From: Leptospirillum sp.
Lineage (GTDB): Bacteria; Nitrospirota; Leptospirillia; Leptospirillales; Leptospirillaceae
DNA length: 46,938 nt
Direction: 5' to 3'
Assembly (NCBI GenBank): GCA_027323445.1
Contig: DAHWBS010000001.1
Location: 66,115-113,052, forward strand
Below are positions 10,546-18,858 of the stretch, piece by piece (positions within the stretch are counted from its first letter, which is position 1; each line of letters starts with the position of its first letter). The translations under genes were made by a program, and so were the position numbers. Below the pieces are notes generated by a model, which did not search any database, had not been told where the DNA came from, and worked only from the letters and a program-made list of their open reading frames with translations.

Positions 10546-11454
10546 CTATGGCGCGGATTTCCAGTCCTCAATCAGTCCTCTTCTCACAAGTTTTGCAAAA
10601 AGGCTTGCAGTTCTTCCTGATCGGGATCCGCGCTCAAGCGCGAATCTTTTTGCGATTGAAAATAGTCCTGCCAGAGGGGTTTTGTTGGCGGACCGGTCCA
10701 AGACCCAATCGGAGCTTTCAAATATTGAAAGCTCCGATTCCCACCCTGAAGGAATAGAGTCGATGGATCCTTCTTCGAGGAGCTTTGACAGGACAATCTG
10801 CATGTAGGTTTTCATGTCGGGCTCCCAGGTGGATATGGTTAACCCGAAGCGGTCCGACAAAGCCATTGTTTCATCAATGATTTCGGATGGCCTTAATGCA
10901 TCTTCCCGGAGAGAATGTCTTTCCTCAATGAGGTGACGATGGTTGGAGGTCACAATGAGTGCTACATGGGACGGGAATTCCATGATGCCGCCGTCAAGGA
11001 TTCCCCGGAATGTGTGCAGGAGAGGATCTCCTTCCCTGAAGTAAAGATCATCAATCAAAATAATTGAAGGGGCCGTTGTTTCGGAGAGGATGTCGATGAG
11101 GGGAACAATATCGTGTATTCCTTCCCTTGCGATTTGAACAAGGTGGCAAGGGGAGGTCTTAACAGGAAATGGCGGTGAATTTAGCTTTTGCCATGCTGCA
11201 AGGGCAAGGGATGTTTTTCCCGTGCCTCTGAACCCTTCAATCAATGTTGGAAGCGGATTGAGTCCGGTTCGTATTCCCTGAAGATTTTGGATTAACTGGC
11301 TGGATGGTTTTTCCATTCCGACAAGGTGTTCGGAAAAGATGGTCCTTGGGTGGTGGATCGGGTATAGCACCGATCCACCACCAGACTCTGACAACAGGCG
11401 AAAAACAAGGCCTTCCCGGGAGAGTGCTCCTACTGCAGCTTGTCTATCGAGCAT
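10546..11454 (-). CDS. DUF815-family AAA+ ATPase
   Basis: The 302-residue protein matches the DUF815 family of single-domain AAA+ ATPases, whose role is not established. The Walker A motif is GFRGTGKTSLA. The Walker B region is IILIDDLYFREGDP. It is followed by the family-typical LDGGI, then FPSHVALIVTSNHRHLIEE with a sensor 1 Asn, and DRFGLTIS. No signal or membrane segment is seen. The ATG follows immediately on the TAG stop of the upstream Lon N-domain gene (TAG at 11455-11457, ATG at 11452-11454 on the minus strand), so the two are translationally coupled. DUF815 proteins may act as remodelling ATPases. Partnership with the Lon N-domain protein is inference from coupling only. Confidence 0.85.
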   Translation of the reverse strand: MLDRQAAVGALSREGLVFRLLSESGGGSVLYPIHHPRTIFSEHLVGMEKPSSQLIQNLQGIRTGLNPLPTLIEGFRGTGKTSLALAAWQKLNSPPFPVKTSPCHLVQIAREGIHDIVPLIDILSETTAPSIILIDDLYFREGDPLLHTFRGILDGGIMEFPSHVALIVTSNHRHLIEERHSLREDALRPSEIIDETMALSDRFGLTISTWEPDMKTYMQIVLSKLLEEGSIDSIPSGWESELSIFESSDWVLDRSANKTPLAGLFSIAKRFALERGSRSGRTASLFAKLVRRGLIEDWKSAP

Positions 11455-12126
11455 CTAGAGCAACGGATCGCATGTTCCGCTTCCTGGTTCAATAGAGGAT
11501 GGATCTTCGGTGAAGTCAAATTTTCGAAAGAGGAGAAGGTCATAGAGTCGACCTGCTTCAATCCTGATGGTTGGAGACTCCAGGAGGAACTGTTTTTCTG
11601 TAGGTGTAAAAGGAAGAAATGCAGACCAGTGGTGTATCAGCGATTCCTGATCCAGGTTGGACTCCTTGATCCATGACAGCTCTCTTACCAAATCAAGTGT
11701 CTCGACCATTTCATCAACGACGTTGGCAAGACGGTCAAAAAGGAGCGGAGAGAAAATTTCCTGAGAAAGTTCCTCTCTCGTTTCAATCATTCCTGTTCGA
11801 AATGGTTCCGAGGGAATTTCCGAGATCAGGTCAAAAGAGGACATTCCAAGAAGAGTAATGTAATAGCGACCGTCAGGAAGCTGATTGTGCTGGATGATTC
11901 TTCCGAGACATCCAACCGATTCTACTGGGGGGTTCTGGTCATACTGGTTCTCCCAGCCATCTTTCAGAAACATCATCCCGATAAGGCCCTCACCCGAGAG
12001 CGCTTCAGCAATCATAGCGCGGTAGCGAGGCTCAAAAATATGAAGCGGTCTCAGCGTTTTGGGAAAGAGTACAACATTGGGCAACGGAAAGAGGGGAACG
12101 GTCATATTCATGGAATTTCTCCGCAT
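11455..12126 (-). CDS. Lon N-terminal (LAN/PUA-like) substrate-binding domain protein without protease
   Basis: The 223-residue protein carries the N-terminal substrate-recognition domain of Lon. The signature VPLFPLPNVVLFPKTLRPL is followed by HIFEPRYRAM and then VGCLGRIIQHNQLPDGRYYI. There is no ATPase or protease domain. Stand-alone members of this family are common and poorly characterised. A full-length lon is present in the window at 19310, so this is not a broken lon. The gene is directly joined to the DUF815 ATPase gene, which suggests that the recognition domain and a separate AAA+ motor work together. The annotated start MRRNSMNM could be replaced by the Met at position 6 or 8. Confidence 0.88.
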   Translation of the reverse strand: MRRNSMNMTVPLFPLPNVVLFPKTLRPLHIFEPRYRAMIAEALSGEGLIGMMFLKDGWENQYDQNPPVESVGCLGRIIQHNQLPDGRYYITLLGMSSFDLISEIPSEPFRTGMIETREELSQEIFSPLLFDRLANVVDEMVETLDLVRELSWIKESNLDQESLIHHWSAFLPFTPTEKQFLLESPTIRIEAGRLYDLLLFRKFDFTEDPSSIEPGSGTCDPLL

Positions 12127-12192
12127 ATTGGATCAATCAGAATTGTCGAATATCCTATCGGTCATGAGATGTCAAAATGTGAGCTGTTCTTC

Positions 12193-12576
12193 TCAGTCCT
12201 CCATAAACAGTATGTACCTGCCCCCATCCTTTCTGATAATGCCTTTTGCATCAGGAAGAGCTATTCCGAATAATGCCAGATTGCCAAACCAGACGGTTAT
12301 GTCTGGTGAGTAGGTAAACGTTATGATTTTTCCGGAGACTCTTTCTGACAGATGGCTCATTGTCTGGTCGAGATCCGGATACTCCCCAACTTTTACCAGA
12401 TGATGGCTCATGACAATCTTTGACTGATAACTTCGGTCATGGAGCCGATTCTTTCCCCAAATGCTAAAAAACGTCATTAATACAACCAGTAATACAACCA
12501 TTACCTTGATCTGTGAGAGCATGATCTTGAGTGCTGCTGTCCAGGCACTGTCAGCATCTTTTTGTGTTTGGGACAA
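12193..12576 (-). CDS. Small membrane-anchored protein of unknown function
   Basis: The 127-residue protein is not recognised. One strong hydrophobic segment at about residues 22-42 (IKVMVVLLVVLMTFFSIWG) predicts a single membrane helix. About 85 residues follow it and probably lie outside the cytoplasm. That part has no cysteines and no motif I know. The TTG start at 12576 is supported by AGGAGG five bases upstream and by a good promoter behind it. The gene leads an apparent operon with the Lon N-domain and DUF815 genes, 66 bases upstream of the former. Confidence 0.65.
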   Translation of the reverse strand: MSQTQKDADSAWTAALKIMLSQIKVMVVLLVVLMTFFSIWGKNRLHDRSYQSKIVMSHHLVKVGEYPDLDQTMSHLSERVSGKIITFTYSPDITVWFGNLALFGIALPDAKGIIRKDGGRYILFMED

Positions 12577-12627
12577 AAAATCCTCCTGAAAAACGGTCCA
12601 TCAAGATAAAGTTAGACTGGATGACTC

Positions 12628-12656
12628 ACTATATTCCTGACAAAGCTCCTTGTGAA
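12628..12656 (-). promoter_or_regulatory. Sigma-70 promoter of the membrane protein-LonN-DUF815 operon
   Basis: On the minus strand TTCACA (12656-12651, 5/6 -35) is followed after 17 bases by TATAGT (12633-12628, 5/6 -10). It lies about 52 bases before the TTG start at 12576. Confidence 0.65.
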
Positions 12657-12723
12657 ATGATAGCCTTTTCTTGAAAGCTTGGACAACTTTTCTGTTTTCT
12701 TCCCTCTCTACGAAGGAGTGCCG

Positions 12724-13185
12724 TTGGAGTATTCAAGAAGGTCAGCAGGAATATCGGATGCTGATACAATCGCTGCATTTTGGGTTCGCCTGATGGAAGA
12801 GGAGTCTCCGCCCTTGTCAGAAGCTGGTCCGACCGGATTCTCGGATTGCAGGAAATCCCTTTTGAATATGTTACCAGTCAGGGATCGTGTTCATGGAGTG
12901 ATTCTCGAGCATCTGGGTGTGTCTGTCGGATTCGCTCTCGGATATACCTATGAGCGACCATATGGATTCCCCCGGTTTGCAGGGCAGATCCTTCACTGGT
13001 ATGTGCTGCCGGAGCATCGTGGAAATGGAGAGGGGCGAAAGCTCCTCCAGAGCTTGATGGACTGGATGGTCGCACAAAAGGTTCAGATCCTTGAGGTGAT
13101 GGCAAAAGATGATCCGGAGAGAACTGTTGCATGGGAGTCGATGGGGTTCTCTGTGACACTGAAAATGCATGGAAAAAAGGTGTAA
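12724..13185 (+). CDS. GNAT-family N-acetyltransferase
   Basis: This 153-residue protein has the Gcn5-related acetyltransferase fold, which transfers an acyl group from acyl-CoA to an amine. The acetyl-CoA pyrophosphate-binding motif A is seen in WYVLPEHRGNGEGRKLL (R-x-x-G-x-G), followed by a helix and the strand ILEVMAKDDPERTVAWESMGF, which matches motif B. I chose the TTG at 12724 because AAGGAG lies five bases upstream. A longer reading frame from 12679 has no such site. The substrate is unknown. The gene stands alone, divergent from the membrane protein-LonN operon and convergent with prfB. Confidence 0.82.
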   Translation: MEYSRRSAGISDADTIAAFWVRLMEEESPPLSEAGPTGFSDCRKSLLNMLPVRDRVHGVILEHLGVSVGFALGYTYERPYGFPRFAGQILHWYVLPEHRGNGEGRKLLQSLMDWMVAQKVQILEVMAKDDPERTVAWESMGFSVTLKMHGKKV

Positions 13186-13203
13186 GAGACAACAGACACA
13201 CAG

Positions 13204-13240
13204 CTTTATTCCTTCCGGCCAAAGGCCGGAAGGAATAAAG
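13204..13240. terminator. 17-bp perfect inverted repeat between convergent genes
   Basis: Bases 13204-13220 and 13224-13240 are perfect reverse complements around a 3-base loop AAA; the core is CCTTCCGGCC / GGCCGGAAGG. It lies between the GNAT gene and prfB, whose 3' ends face each other. It should fold equally well in both transcripts and probably ends or protects both, although neither strand has a clear T-tract after the stem. Confidence 0.65.
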
Positions 13241-13261
13241 AGACGCCATCAATAATTTGGT

Positions 13262-14420
13262 TCAATCGTCGGGAAGATCATCATGGCCACTTCCTGAACC
13301 AAGAGTTCCCTCCCACCGAGCAAGAAGAAATCCCCGAATGAATGTATCAATTTCTCCATCAAGAACATCGTTGACGCGGGATGACTCCAGTCCGGTTCTA
13401 TGATCTTTTATCAACTGGTATGGCTGGAGAACGTAAGATCTTATCTGATGTCCCCATCCGATCTCTTTCTTGTTCTGAGCTCCTGCAATTTTGTCGAGCT
13501 CTTCTTTTTGTTTTGTTTTTTCAAGCTCGTAGAGTTTTGCCCTCAGAACCTTAAAGGCCATTTCCCTGTTTTGAAGCTGTGATCGTTCATTCTGGCTTGA
13601 AATGACAATTCCTGTTGGCATATGTGTCAGCCTGATTGCGGAGGATGTTTTGTTGACATGCTGGCCACCGGCTGATGATGCGCGAAAGGTATCAACCCTG
13701 ATGTCTTCATCCCTGATATCAACAATGATGTCATCGTCAAGTTCCGGGTAGACAAAAACCGATGCAAAGGAAGTATGTCTTCTTTTATTAGAGTCAAAAG
13801 GGGAAATTCGGACAAGACGATGAATTCCAGCTTCCGAGCTCAAGTAGCCGAAAGCATGCTCGCCCTTGATCCTGATGGTTGCGCTTTTGATCCCAGCCTC
13901 ATCGCCATTTTGGAGATCGATGACTTCGACAGTCATTCCGTGTCGTTCTCCCCATCGCATATACATGCGAAGAAGCATCTGTGCCCAGTCTTGTGACTCC
14001 GTTCCGCCTGCTCCAGGATGAATGTCAATGAGGGCAGGGTTGTCTGATTCCTTGTCGGACAGAATCTCATTTAACTCAAACTGCTGGACAAACAAGGAAA
14101 AATCTGGACCAACTCTTGAAAGTTCCTGCAAAAATTCAGGGTCGTCGGCAAGGTCAATAAGTGTCTTGATCTCATCTTCTTTTGTGCAAAGAGAGTTGAT
14201 CTGATCGAGGCGCTTTTCAAGAAGGGATTTTTCTTTCAAAAGCTTTGTTGCACGGGAGGAGTCTTTCCAGAAATCCGGAGATTGCGTTTGAGATTCAATT
14301 TGTTCGAGTTGCCCTTTCAGTCTTCCCTGGTCAAAGATGCCTCCGGATCTGGTCCAGCCTTTTTTCATCAGCCTGGAACTGTTCCCTGAGCGCTTCAATG
14401 GATGTGACCTGTTCGTTCAT
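13262..14420 (-). CDS. prfB: Peptide chain release factor 2, with programmed +1 frameshift
   Basis: RF2 ends translation at UGA and UAA. The gene starts at ATG 14420 (upstream GAGAGGG) and is read for 29 codons (MNEQVTSIEALREQFQADEK onward) to CTT TGA C. The ribosome shifts +1 there, at 14331-14336, into the main frame beginning DQGRLKGQ; the full product is 385 residues. The shift site is CGGAGGCATCTTTGAC, with an SD-like GGAGG a few bases before the slippery CTT, as in E. coli. The body has the RF2 stop-recognition tripeptide SPF in LVRISPFDSNKRR and the hydrolytic GGQ loop in SSAGGQHVNKT. The internal TGA gives autoregulation: low RF2 favours shifting. It lies downstream of lnt and probably shares its transcript. 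Confidence 0.95.
14331..14346 (-). promoter_or_regulatory. prfB recoding site
   Basis: On the minus strand the sequence CGGAGGCATCTTTGAC contains the slippery CTT codon (14336-14334), the in-frame TGA stop (14333-14331) and the internal SD-like GGAGG. The upstream 29 codons and the downstream frame join seamlessly at LDQGRLKGQ. Confidence 0.92.
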
Positions 14421-14484
14421 GCAATTCCCTCTCAAAGGCTGTATTGTTCGCTTAAGATCAATCCCGGACGGGGTTTAATGGGCC

Positions 14485-16278
14485 TTATGACTTATTGTTT
14501 GTTGTTTGGACCGGCCCAGACTTGATGCCACTATTATGGAATTCCATTTCCCGGATCGCAAGAAGGAATAAAAAGATGAGTAGCGAAATACGAAAAACCC
14601 ACTCCCCATGTTTTCTGTAAAATGTTTCATGACTATCCAGGGGAACGGTTGATGTAATCGACTCTTTTGTGAACCTCCCGCTTGTTCTTATAAGCTCGCC
14701 TCTTCCGGAAATGACTCCGGAATAACCGCTATTGGCAGCTCTTATCATAGGGACTCCCTCTTCTATGGCCCGCATCATTGTTTGTTGGTAGAGCTGGTGG
14801 GAGGCCGCCGTTTTTCCATACCAGGCATCGTCAGTGAAGACGACAAGAAGGTTTGCGCCCTTTAGGACAAGCTGGTGGACAAGTGATGGGTACATGGCTT
14901 CATAACATATAATTGGCCCAATCCGAATTCTGCCGTAAGCATCGGAGTTGGTTGGTGATGCTTCCTGATCGAACGGGGTAAATAGTTCCTGTTGATTTCC
15001 TGGCACGAGATCACCTGTTATCCCTGTCATTTCTCTAAGCCATCCAAAAATAGAAGGAAAAGGGATATATTCACCAAAAGGAACAAGGTGCATCTTGGTA
15101 TAACGTCCAAGAGTCTCTCCATTTCTGGATCTCACGATGGCATCGTTTGAAAAGGAAAAGCCAAAACGATTCGGTTCCCTGACGAGTCCTATTGTCCCTG
15201 TTACGAGCGGAACAGGGAGGTTCAGTGCTTTGTTCAGGGCCGGGACAAGGGAACGGGGAGGGGAGTCGATCACGACAGGAATAGCGGTTTCTGGCCATAA
15301 AAGAATTTTCGCGCCTTGTATCAGGGCTTGTTCTGATAGTTGATGATAGGTGTGTAGCGTGTCTTTCAAATATTGGGAGGTCCATTTCAGATCCTGGGGG
15401 ATATTTCCCTGAATGACTCCCACTTTGATGGACTGTGTTCCGGGTTTGTCCGGTTTTTTTGCCAGAGTTCCACCCATAATGAAACAGGTGAAAACAGTCA
15501 GTAAAAGTATGGAGGCTGCAGGGAAAGCTTGAGCCCGGAATCTTTTGGGGGAGATTTTCTCAAGAATGGGAACAATAACTGCGGAAAGAAGGCCGGAGAT
15601 AAAAACGATGGCAAAAGACATTCCTGTAGCGCCAATAATTGATGCGTTGGGGATAAGAAGTTTTTGTCCCCATATCAGGTCACCCAGTGGGTTTAGGGGA
15701 AATCCGGTAAAGAGTTCGGAGCGAAGGACCTCCATTATAGTCCACAGGCATGCTCCCAAAAGGGATAATGTGACAGGATCTGAAGCGGAAGCCGATTTTT
15801 TTTGTTTCCAGATGTCGAGGCCAAACTGAACTAACCCGGTAAAAAGTCCCAGGTAGGAAGAAAGGATAAAAAGAGAGAGGAGTGCTAGGATAAAAGGAAG
15901 ATGTCCAAAATGTTTGATAGTCGGGACGACCCACCATAAGCTGGTGAGTGCCTCGACCATCCCGAAGATCCAGCCCAAAAAAAATGATTGTCCTGAGGTT
16001 CGTTCCTGTTTTTTGTTTGAATGGTATTCCTTTGCTCCGGAAGAGAAAAAGGCGTTCGGCAAAAACAGCGGAACAAAGAGAAACGGGAGAACTCCCAATA
16101 AAAAGGGAGAGATCTTCTCAGGAATAAAAAAAAGCCCGAGAAAAAAACCGGACAGGGCAAAAACAAGTGGAGCGCTCACACGTCCTTTTCGGTTTTTCAT
16201 CCGGGCATCTTGTCTTTCAGAATTCAACTTTTGTCCAGTTCCTTCCCCAGTGATTTTTGTCGTATCAAGAGATATCAT
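14485..16278 (-). CDS. lnt: Apolipoprotein N-acyltransferase
   Basis: This inner-membrane enzyme adds the third acyl chain to the N-terminal cysteine of lipoproteins. The N-terminal half has about six membrane helices (for example VFALSGFFLGLFFIP and FILALLSLFILSSYLGL). The C-terminal half is a nitrilase-fold domain with the Glu-Lys-Cys triad: LLWPETAIPVV, YTKMHLVPFGEY and IICYEAMYPSLV (Cys458 counting from 16278). A last hydrophobic helix lies near the C-terminus. At 597 residues it is somewhat longer than usual. The first 26 residues are hydrophilic, so translation may start at the internal Met at 16200, though neither start has a convincing SD. It fits with the lipoprotein gene at 40709. 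Its neighbours are a secreted protein gene upstream and prfB downstream. Confidence 0.93.
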   Translation of the reverse strand: MISLDTTKITGEGTGQKLNSERQDARMKNRKGRVSAPLVFALSGFFLGLFFIPEKISPFLLGVLPFLFVPLFLPNAFFSSGAKEYHSNKKQERTSGQSFFLGWIFGMVEALTSLWWVVPTIKHFGHLPFILALLSLFILSSYLGLFTGLVQFGLDIWKQKKSASASDPVTLSLLGACLWTIMEVLRSELFTGFPLNPLGDLIWGQKLLIPNASIIGATGMSFAIVFISGLLSAVIVPILEKISPKRFRAQAFPAASILLLTVFTCFIMGGTLAKKPDKPGTQSIKVGVIQGNIPQDLKWTSQYLKDTLHTYHQLSEQALIQGAKILLWPETAIPVVIDSPPRSLVPALNKALNLPVPLVTGTIGLVREPNRFGFSFSNDAIVRSRNGETLGRYTKMHLVPFGEYIPFPSIFGWLREMTGITGDLVPGNQQELFTPFDQEASPTNSDAYGRIRIGPIICYEAMYPSLVHQLVLKGANLLVVFTDDAWYGKTAASHQLYQQTMMRAIEEGVPMIRAANSGYSGVISGRGELIRTSGRFTKESITSTVPLDSHETFYRKHGEWVFRISLLIFLFLLAIREMEFHNSGIKSGPVQTTNNKS

Positions 16279-16322
16279 GGCGAGAGGAGGAGACCGGGAA
16301 AGTCATCTCGGTAAGCCGGTTT

Positions 16323-16775
16323 CTAATGAGAGGTGTTGGGGTTAAATCCTCCCCCCTGACCTTCGATCCACCAGTTTCCTGGCCAGTTTCCTCCGGGAAC
16401 ACCACCTGCGGTGGTTGAGCCCTGTGATGGTGGAGGGGTATAGGCACCTGCTGCAGCGGGACCACCGAGAAGGTGGTGGAGAACCCGATCCATTGTCCCT
16501 TCTGATTGCAACTGAGAATTTGTCGGAGACTTTTCCGGGCCCGCCCCCATTGGTTCCAGACCCAAAGGAGTCGGGTTGACCGGAGCCATCTCCTGTCGGA
16601 TCTTCTGCTTTTCGCTTGACGCTTTGGGGGAATGCTTTGAAGGTGTTGTGTTATTCCCGTCGGCATAAGCCACTCCCCCCAGAAAAAGCGATCCAGCGAG
16701 AAGGGAAACGATTAAAACACTCAAGCCAAAGTTCAATTGACTGCTAAGATATTTTCTGGGCATTAAGAACCTCAC
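16323..16775 (-). CDS. Small secreted Pro/Gly/Ser-rich protein, function unknown
   Basis: The 150-residue protein is not recognised. It has a clear Sec signal peptide: a basic start (MRFLMPRKYL), a hydrophobic core (LSVLIVSLLAGSLFLGG) and a probable cleavage after AYA near residue 38. The mature part is low in hydrophobic residues and rich in Pro, Gly, Ser, Thr and Asn, with GGVPGGNWPGNWW near the end. It looks intrinsically disordered. The GTG start at 16775 has GGAGG seven bases upstream. There is no lipobox, so it is presumably soluble in the periplasm or exported further. It lies 44 bases upstream of lnt and probably shares its transcript. Confidence 0.65.
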   Translation of the reverse strand: MRFLMPRKYLSSQLNFGLSVLIVSLLAGSLFLGGVAYADGNNTTPSKHSPKASSEKQKIRQEMAPVNPTPLGLEPMGAGPEKSPTNSQLQSEGTMDRVLHHLLGGPAAAGAYTPPPSQGSTTAGGVPGGNWPGNWWIEGQGGGFNPNTSH

Positions 16776-16973
16776 TCTTCTACCTCCTCTAGGGGAATGA
16801 TTCCAAAAACATCATCACCCTTTTCAGGACATAATCTCACCCTCATGCAAATCCGGGTGGTTCTTTTGTTAGACGTGATGAATAGTTCTCTGCTCTCTTG
16901 TAACTTTAATTATACTCCTTTTTCTGGAGTGAAGGCGAAAAAAAATTTTTAACTCAATATCTCGGAGGTTTTG

Positions 16974-18839
16974 GTGGGGCTTTGCGTTGATGAGGTCAGT
17001 GAAGAGTTCCGTAAAATGGAGGACACCAAGGGCCGGACTGACTTGGCCGGGATCCTTGGAAATCTTTTCCTCCGTTGTGAGGAGGAGGAAATGGCTCCGC
17101 TTGTCTACATGGTTCAGGGTCAGCTTTCCCCTCCTTTTCGTGGTGAGCCGATGGGGATGGCTTCAAGGCTTTTGATCCGCTCCCTTTCGGAGGTCAAAAC
17201 ACAAAAGCCATTTGCTGATCTTAAGCCGGAGGAAGCCAAAAGGATGGAAAAGTCCCTGGATGTGATGCTCGCCCATTTTGGCGATCCCGGGGCACTTGCA
17301 CAAGAGGTCCTTTCTCAGAATGGGCCTTCAAAGCTGTCGTTTCTGGACGTTTTCAGGATTCTTGAGAGACTTTCTCAAATGGAAGGGGAAGGTTCCCAGC
17401 TCGACAAGGTCGGTGAGCTGGCGAGTCTTTTTTCCCGATTGTCACCCTTGTCCGCCCGTTTTATTGCACGACTTGTCATGGGAAAGCTTCGTCTTGGAGC
17501 CGGAGACTCGACCATTATTGAGGCCTTGGCTGTTTCGGGTGGTGGCAGAAATACAAAGTCAATTGTTGAAAAGGCCTATAATATTTGCTCGGATCTTGGT
17601 CTGGTTGGAAGGAAGATCAAGCATGGAGGCCTTGAAAGTCTGTCCTCTCTAGAGCCAACTCCCGGATTCCCGATTCGGGTTGCATTATGTGAACGGCTGT
17701 CTTCGGGAGAGGAAATTATCTCCAAGATTGGGCGGTGTTCGGTTGAGAGTAAATATGATGGATTCAGATGCCAAATCCATATAGTTTCAGGAAAGGTTGA
17801 AATTTTTTCGAGAAATCTTGATCTGATGACTTCTATGTTTCCGGAGATCGTGCGTGCCACCAAAGAGGTTTTTGGCAACAGAAGTGCCATCTTCGAAGGA
17901 GAAGCATTGGGGATCGATCCCGAAACAGGCACATACCAGCCATTTCAGGTTACGATTACCCGAAAAAGAAAGCATAATGTCCTGGAAAAATCCATGGAAA
18001 TTCCCTTGAGGCTTCTGGTGTTTGACCTGCTTTATCTTGACGGGGCATCTTGGATGGAGCGGCCTTTTGTCGAACGGAGAGCTGAGGTTGAAACTCTTTT
18101 TGGTGCGGAGAGATTTGATATTGAGGAAGTGGAACGACCTCCCAAGGGAGTTATCGGTTCCTCACGGCTGATCTTTACGGATGACTCCCTCAAGGTCAAT
18201 GAATTTTTTGAAGAGGTCATCGAAGAGGGATTCGAGGGAATCATTGCGAAGCGGTTAGATGGTATTTATACTGCGGGATCAAGAAATTTCAACTGGATCA
18301 AGCTTAAAAAGAGCTATCAGGGGAAGATTGCGGATACTCTCGATCTGGTCATTATCGGGTACTTTCTGGGAAAGGGACAGAGGCTGAAACTGGGAATAGG
18401 GGCGGTATTGGCCGCTGTATGGGATCGCCAGTCGAGGTCTTTTCCATCTATTGCCCGTATCGGGTCCGGACTGACCGAAGAAAAATGGATGATGCTCTCG
18501 GAAATGTTGAGGGAGATTGTTGTACCGGAGCGCCCGGCGGACGTGGTCAGCGACATTGTTCCCGACTTCTGGGTGCTTCCCCGGTTTGTTGTTACTGTCA
18601 GGGCAGATGAGATCAGTCGATCCTCGATGCATGCCTGTGGCAGGGAATCTCTTGCCGCCTCTCCGGAAGGACCGCTGGAGGGTTATGCCCTTCGTTTTCC
18701 CCGGATGGTTTCTTTTGTGCGGGCTGATAAAAAACCTGAAGATGCGACTGAAGTCTCTGAAATTGTATCCTTGTTTGAGTTGCAGAGAAGTTTGTCCCAG
18801 AAATCATCACGGGAAAAATCTTCTTCTGTCCCGAAATAA
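16974..18839 (+). CDS. Archaeal-type ATP-dependent DNA ligase
   Basis: The enzyme seals DNA nicks with ATP. The protein has 621 residues. An N-terminal DNA-binding domain is followed by the nucleotidyltransferase domain. There Lys260 in ESKYDGFRCQIHI (motif I, KxDGxR) takes the AMP, and downstream motifs include FEGEALGID, FDLLYLDG, EGFEGIIAKRLDG and WIKLKKSY. A C-terminal OB-fold domain completes it. The length and N-terminal domain match archaeal/eukaryal replicative-type ligases, not the short LigD or phage types. Most bacteria use NAD-dependent LigA for replication, so this is probably a second, repair-related ligase, possibly acquired from archaea. I prefer GTG 16974, five bases after GGAGG (16964-16968); TTG 16971 is the alternative. 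It leads the operon ligase-hsp20-lon-nth. Confidence 0.92.
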   Translation: MGLCVDEVSEEFRKMEDTKGRTDLAGILGNLFLRCEEEEMAPLVYMVQGQLSPPFRGEPMGMASRLLIRSLSEVKTQKPFADLKPEEAKRMEKSLDVMLAHFGDPGALAQEVLSQNGPSKLSFLDVFRILERLSQMEGEGSQLDKVGELASLFSRLSPLSARFIARLVMGKLRLGAGDSTIIEALAVSGGGRNTKSIVEKAYNICSDLGLVGRKIKHGGLESLSSLEPTPGFPIRVALCERLSSGEEIISKIGRCSVESKYDGFRCQIHIVSGKVEIFSRNLDLMTSMFPEIVRATKEVFGNRSAIFEGEALGIDPETGTYQPFQVTITRKRKHNVLEKSMEIPLRLLVFDLLYLDGASWMERPFVERRAEVETLFGAERFDIEEVERPPKGVIGSSRLIFTDDSLKVNEFFEEVIEEGFEGIIAKRLDGIYTAGSRNFNWIKLKKSYQGKIADTLDLVIIGYFLGKGQRLKLGIGAVLAAVWDRQSRSFPSIARIGSGLTEEKWMMLSEMLREIVVPERPADVVSDIVPDFWVLPRFVVTVRADEISRSSMHACGRESLAASPEGPLEGYALRFPRMVSFVRADKKPEDATEVSEIVSLFELQRSLSQKSSREKSSSVPK

Positions 18840-18858
18840 CCTTTTCAGGAGTGAAAAG

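Noticed and set aside
11455-12126. Broken lon gene
   Set aside because: The N-domain frame is intact with its own start and stop, is coupled to the DUF815 gene, and a complete lon exists at 19310.
12679-12723. Upstream TTG start for the GNAT protein
   Set aside because: No ribosome binding site precedes it, whereas AAGGAG is five bases before the TTG at 12724.
18517-18858. Longer in-frame N-terminal extension of the Hsp20 protein
   Set aside because: It lies inside the ligase gene in another frame; the ATG at 18859 has a good SD sequence and gives a normal Hsp20 length.
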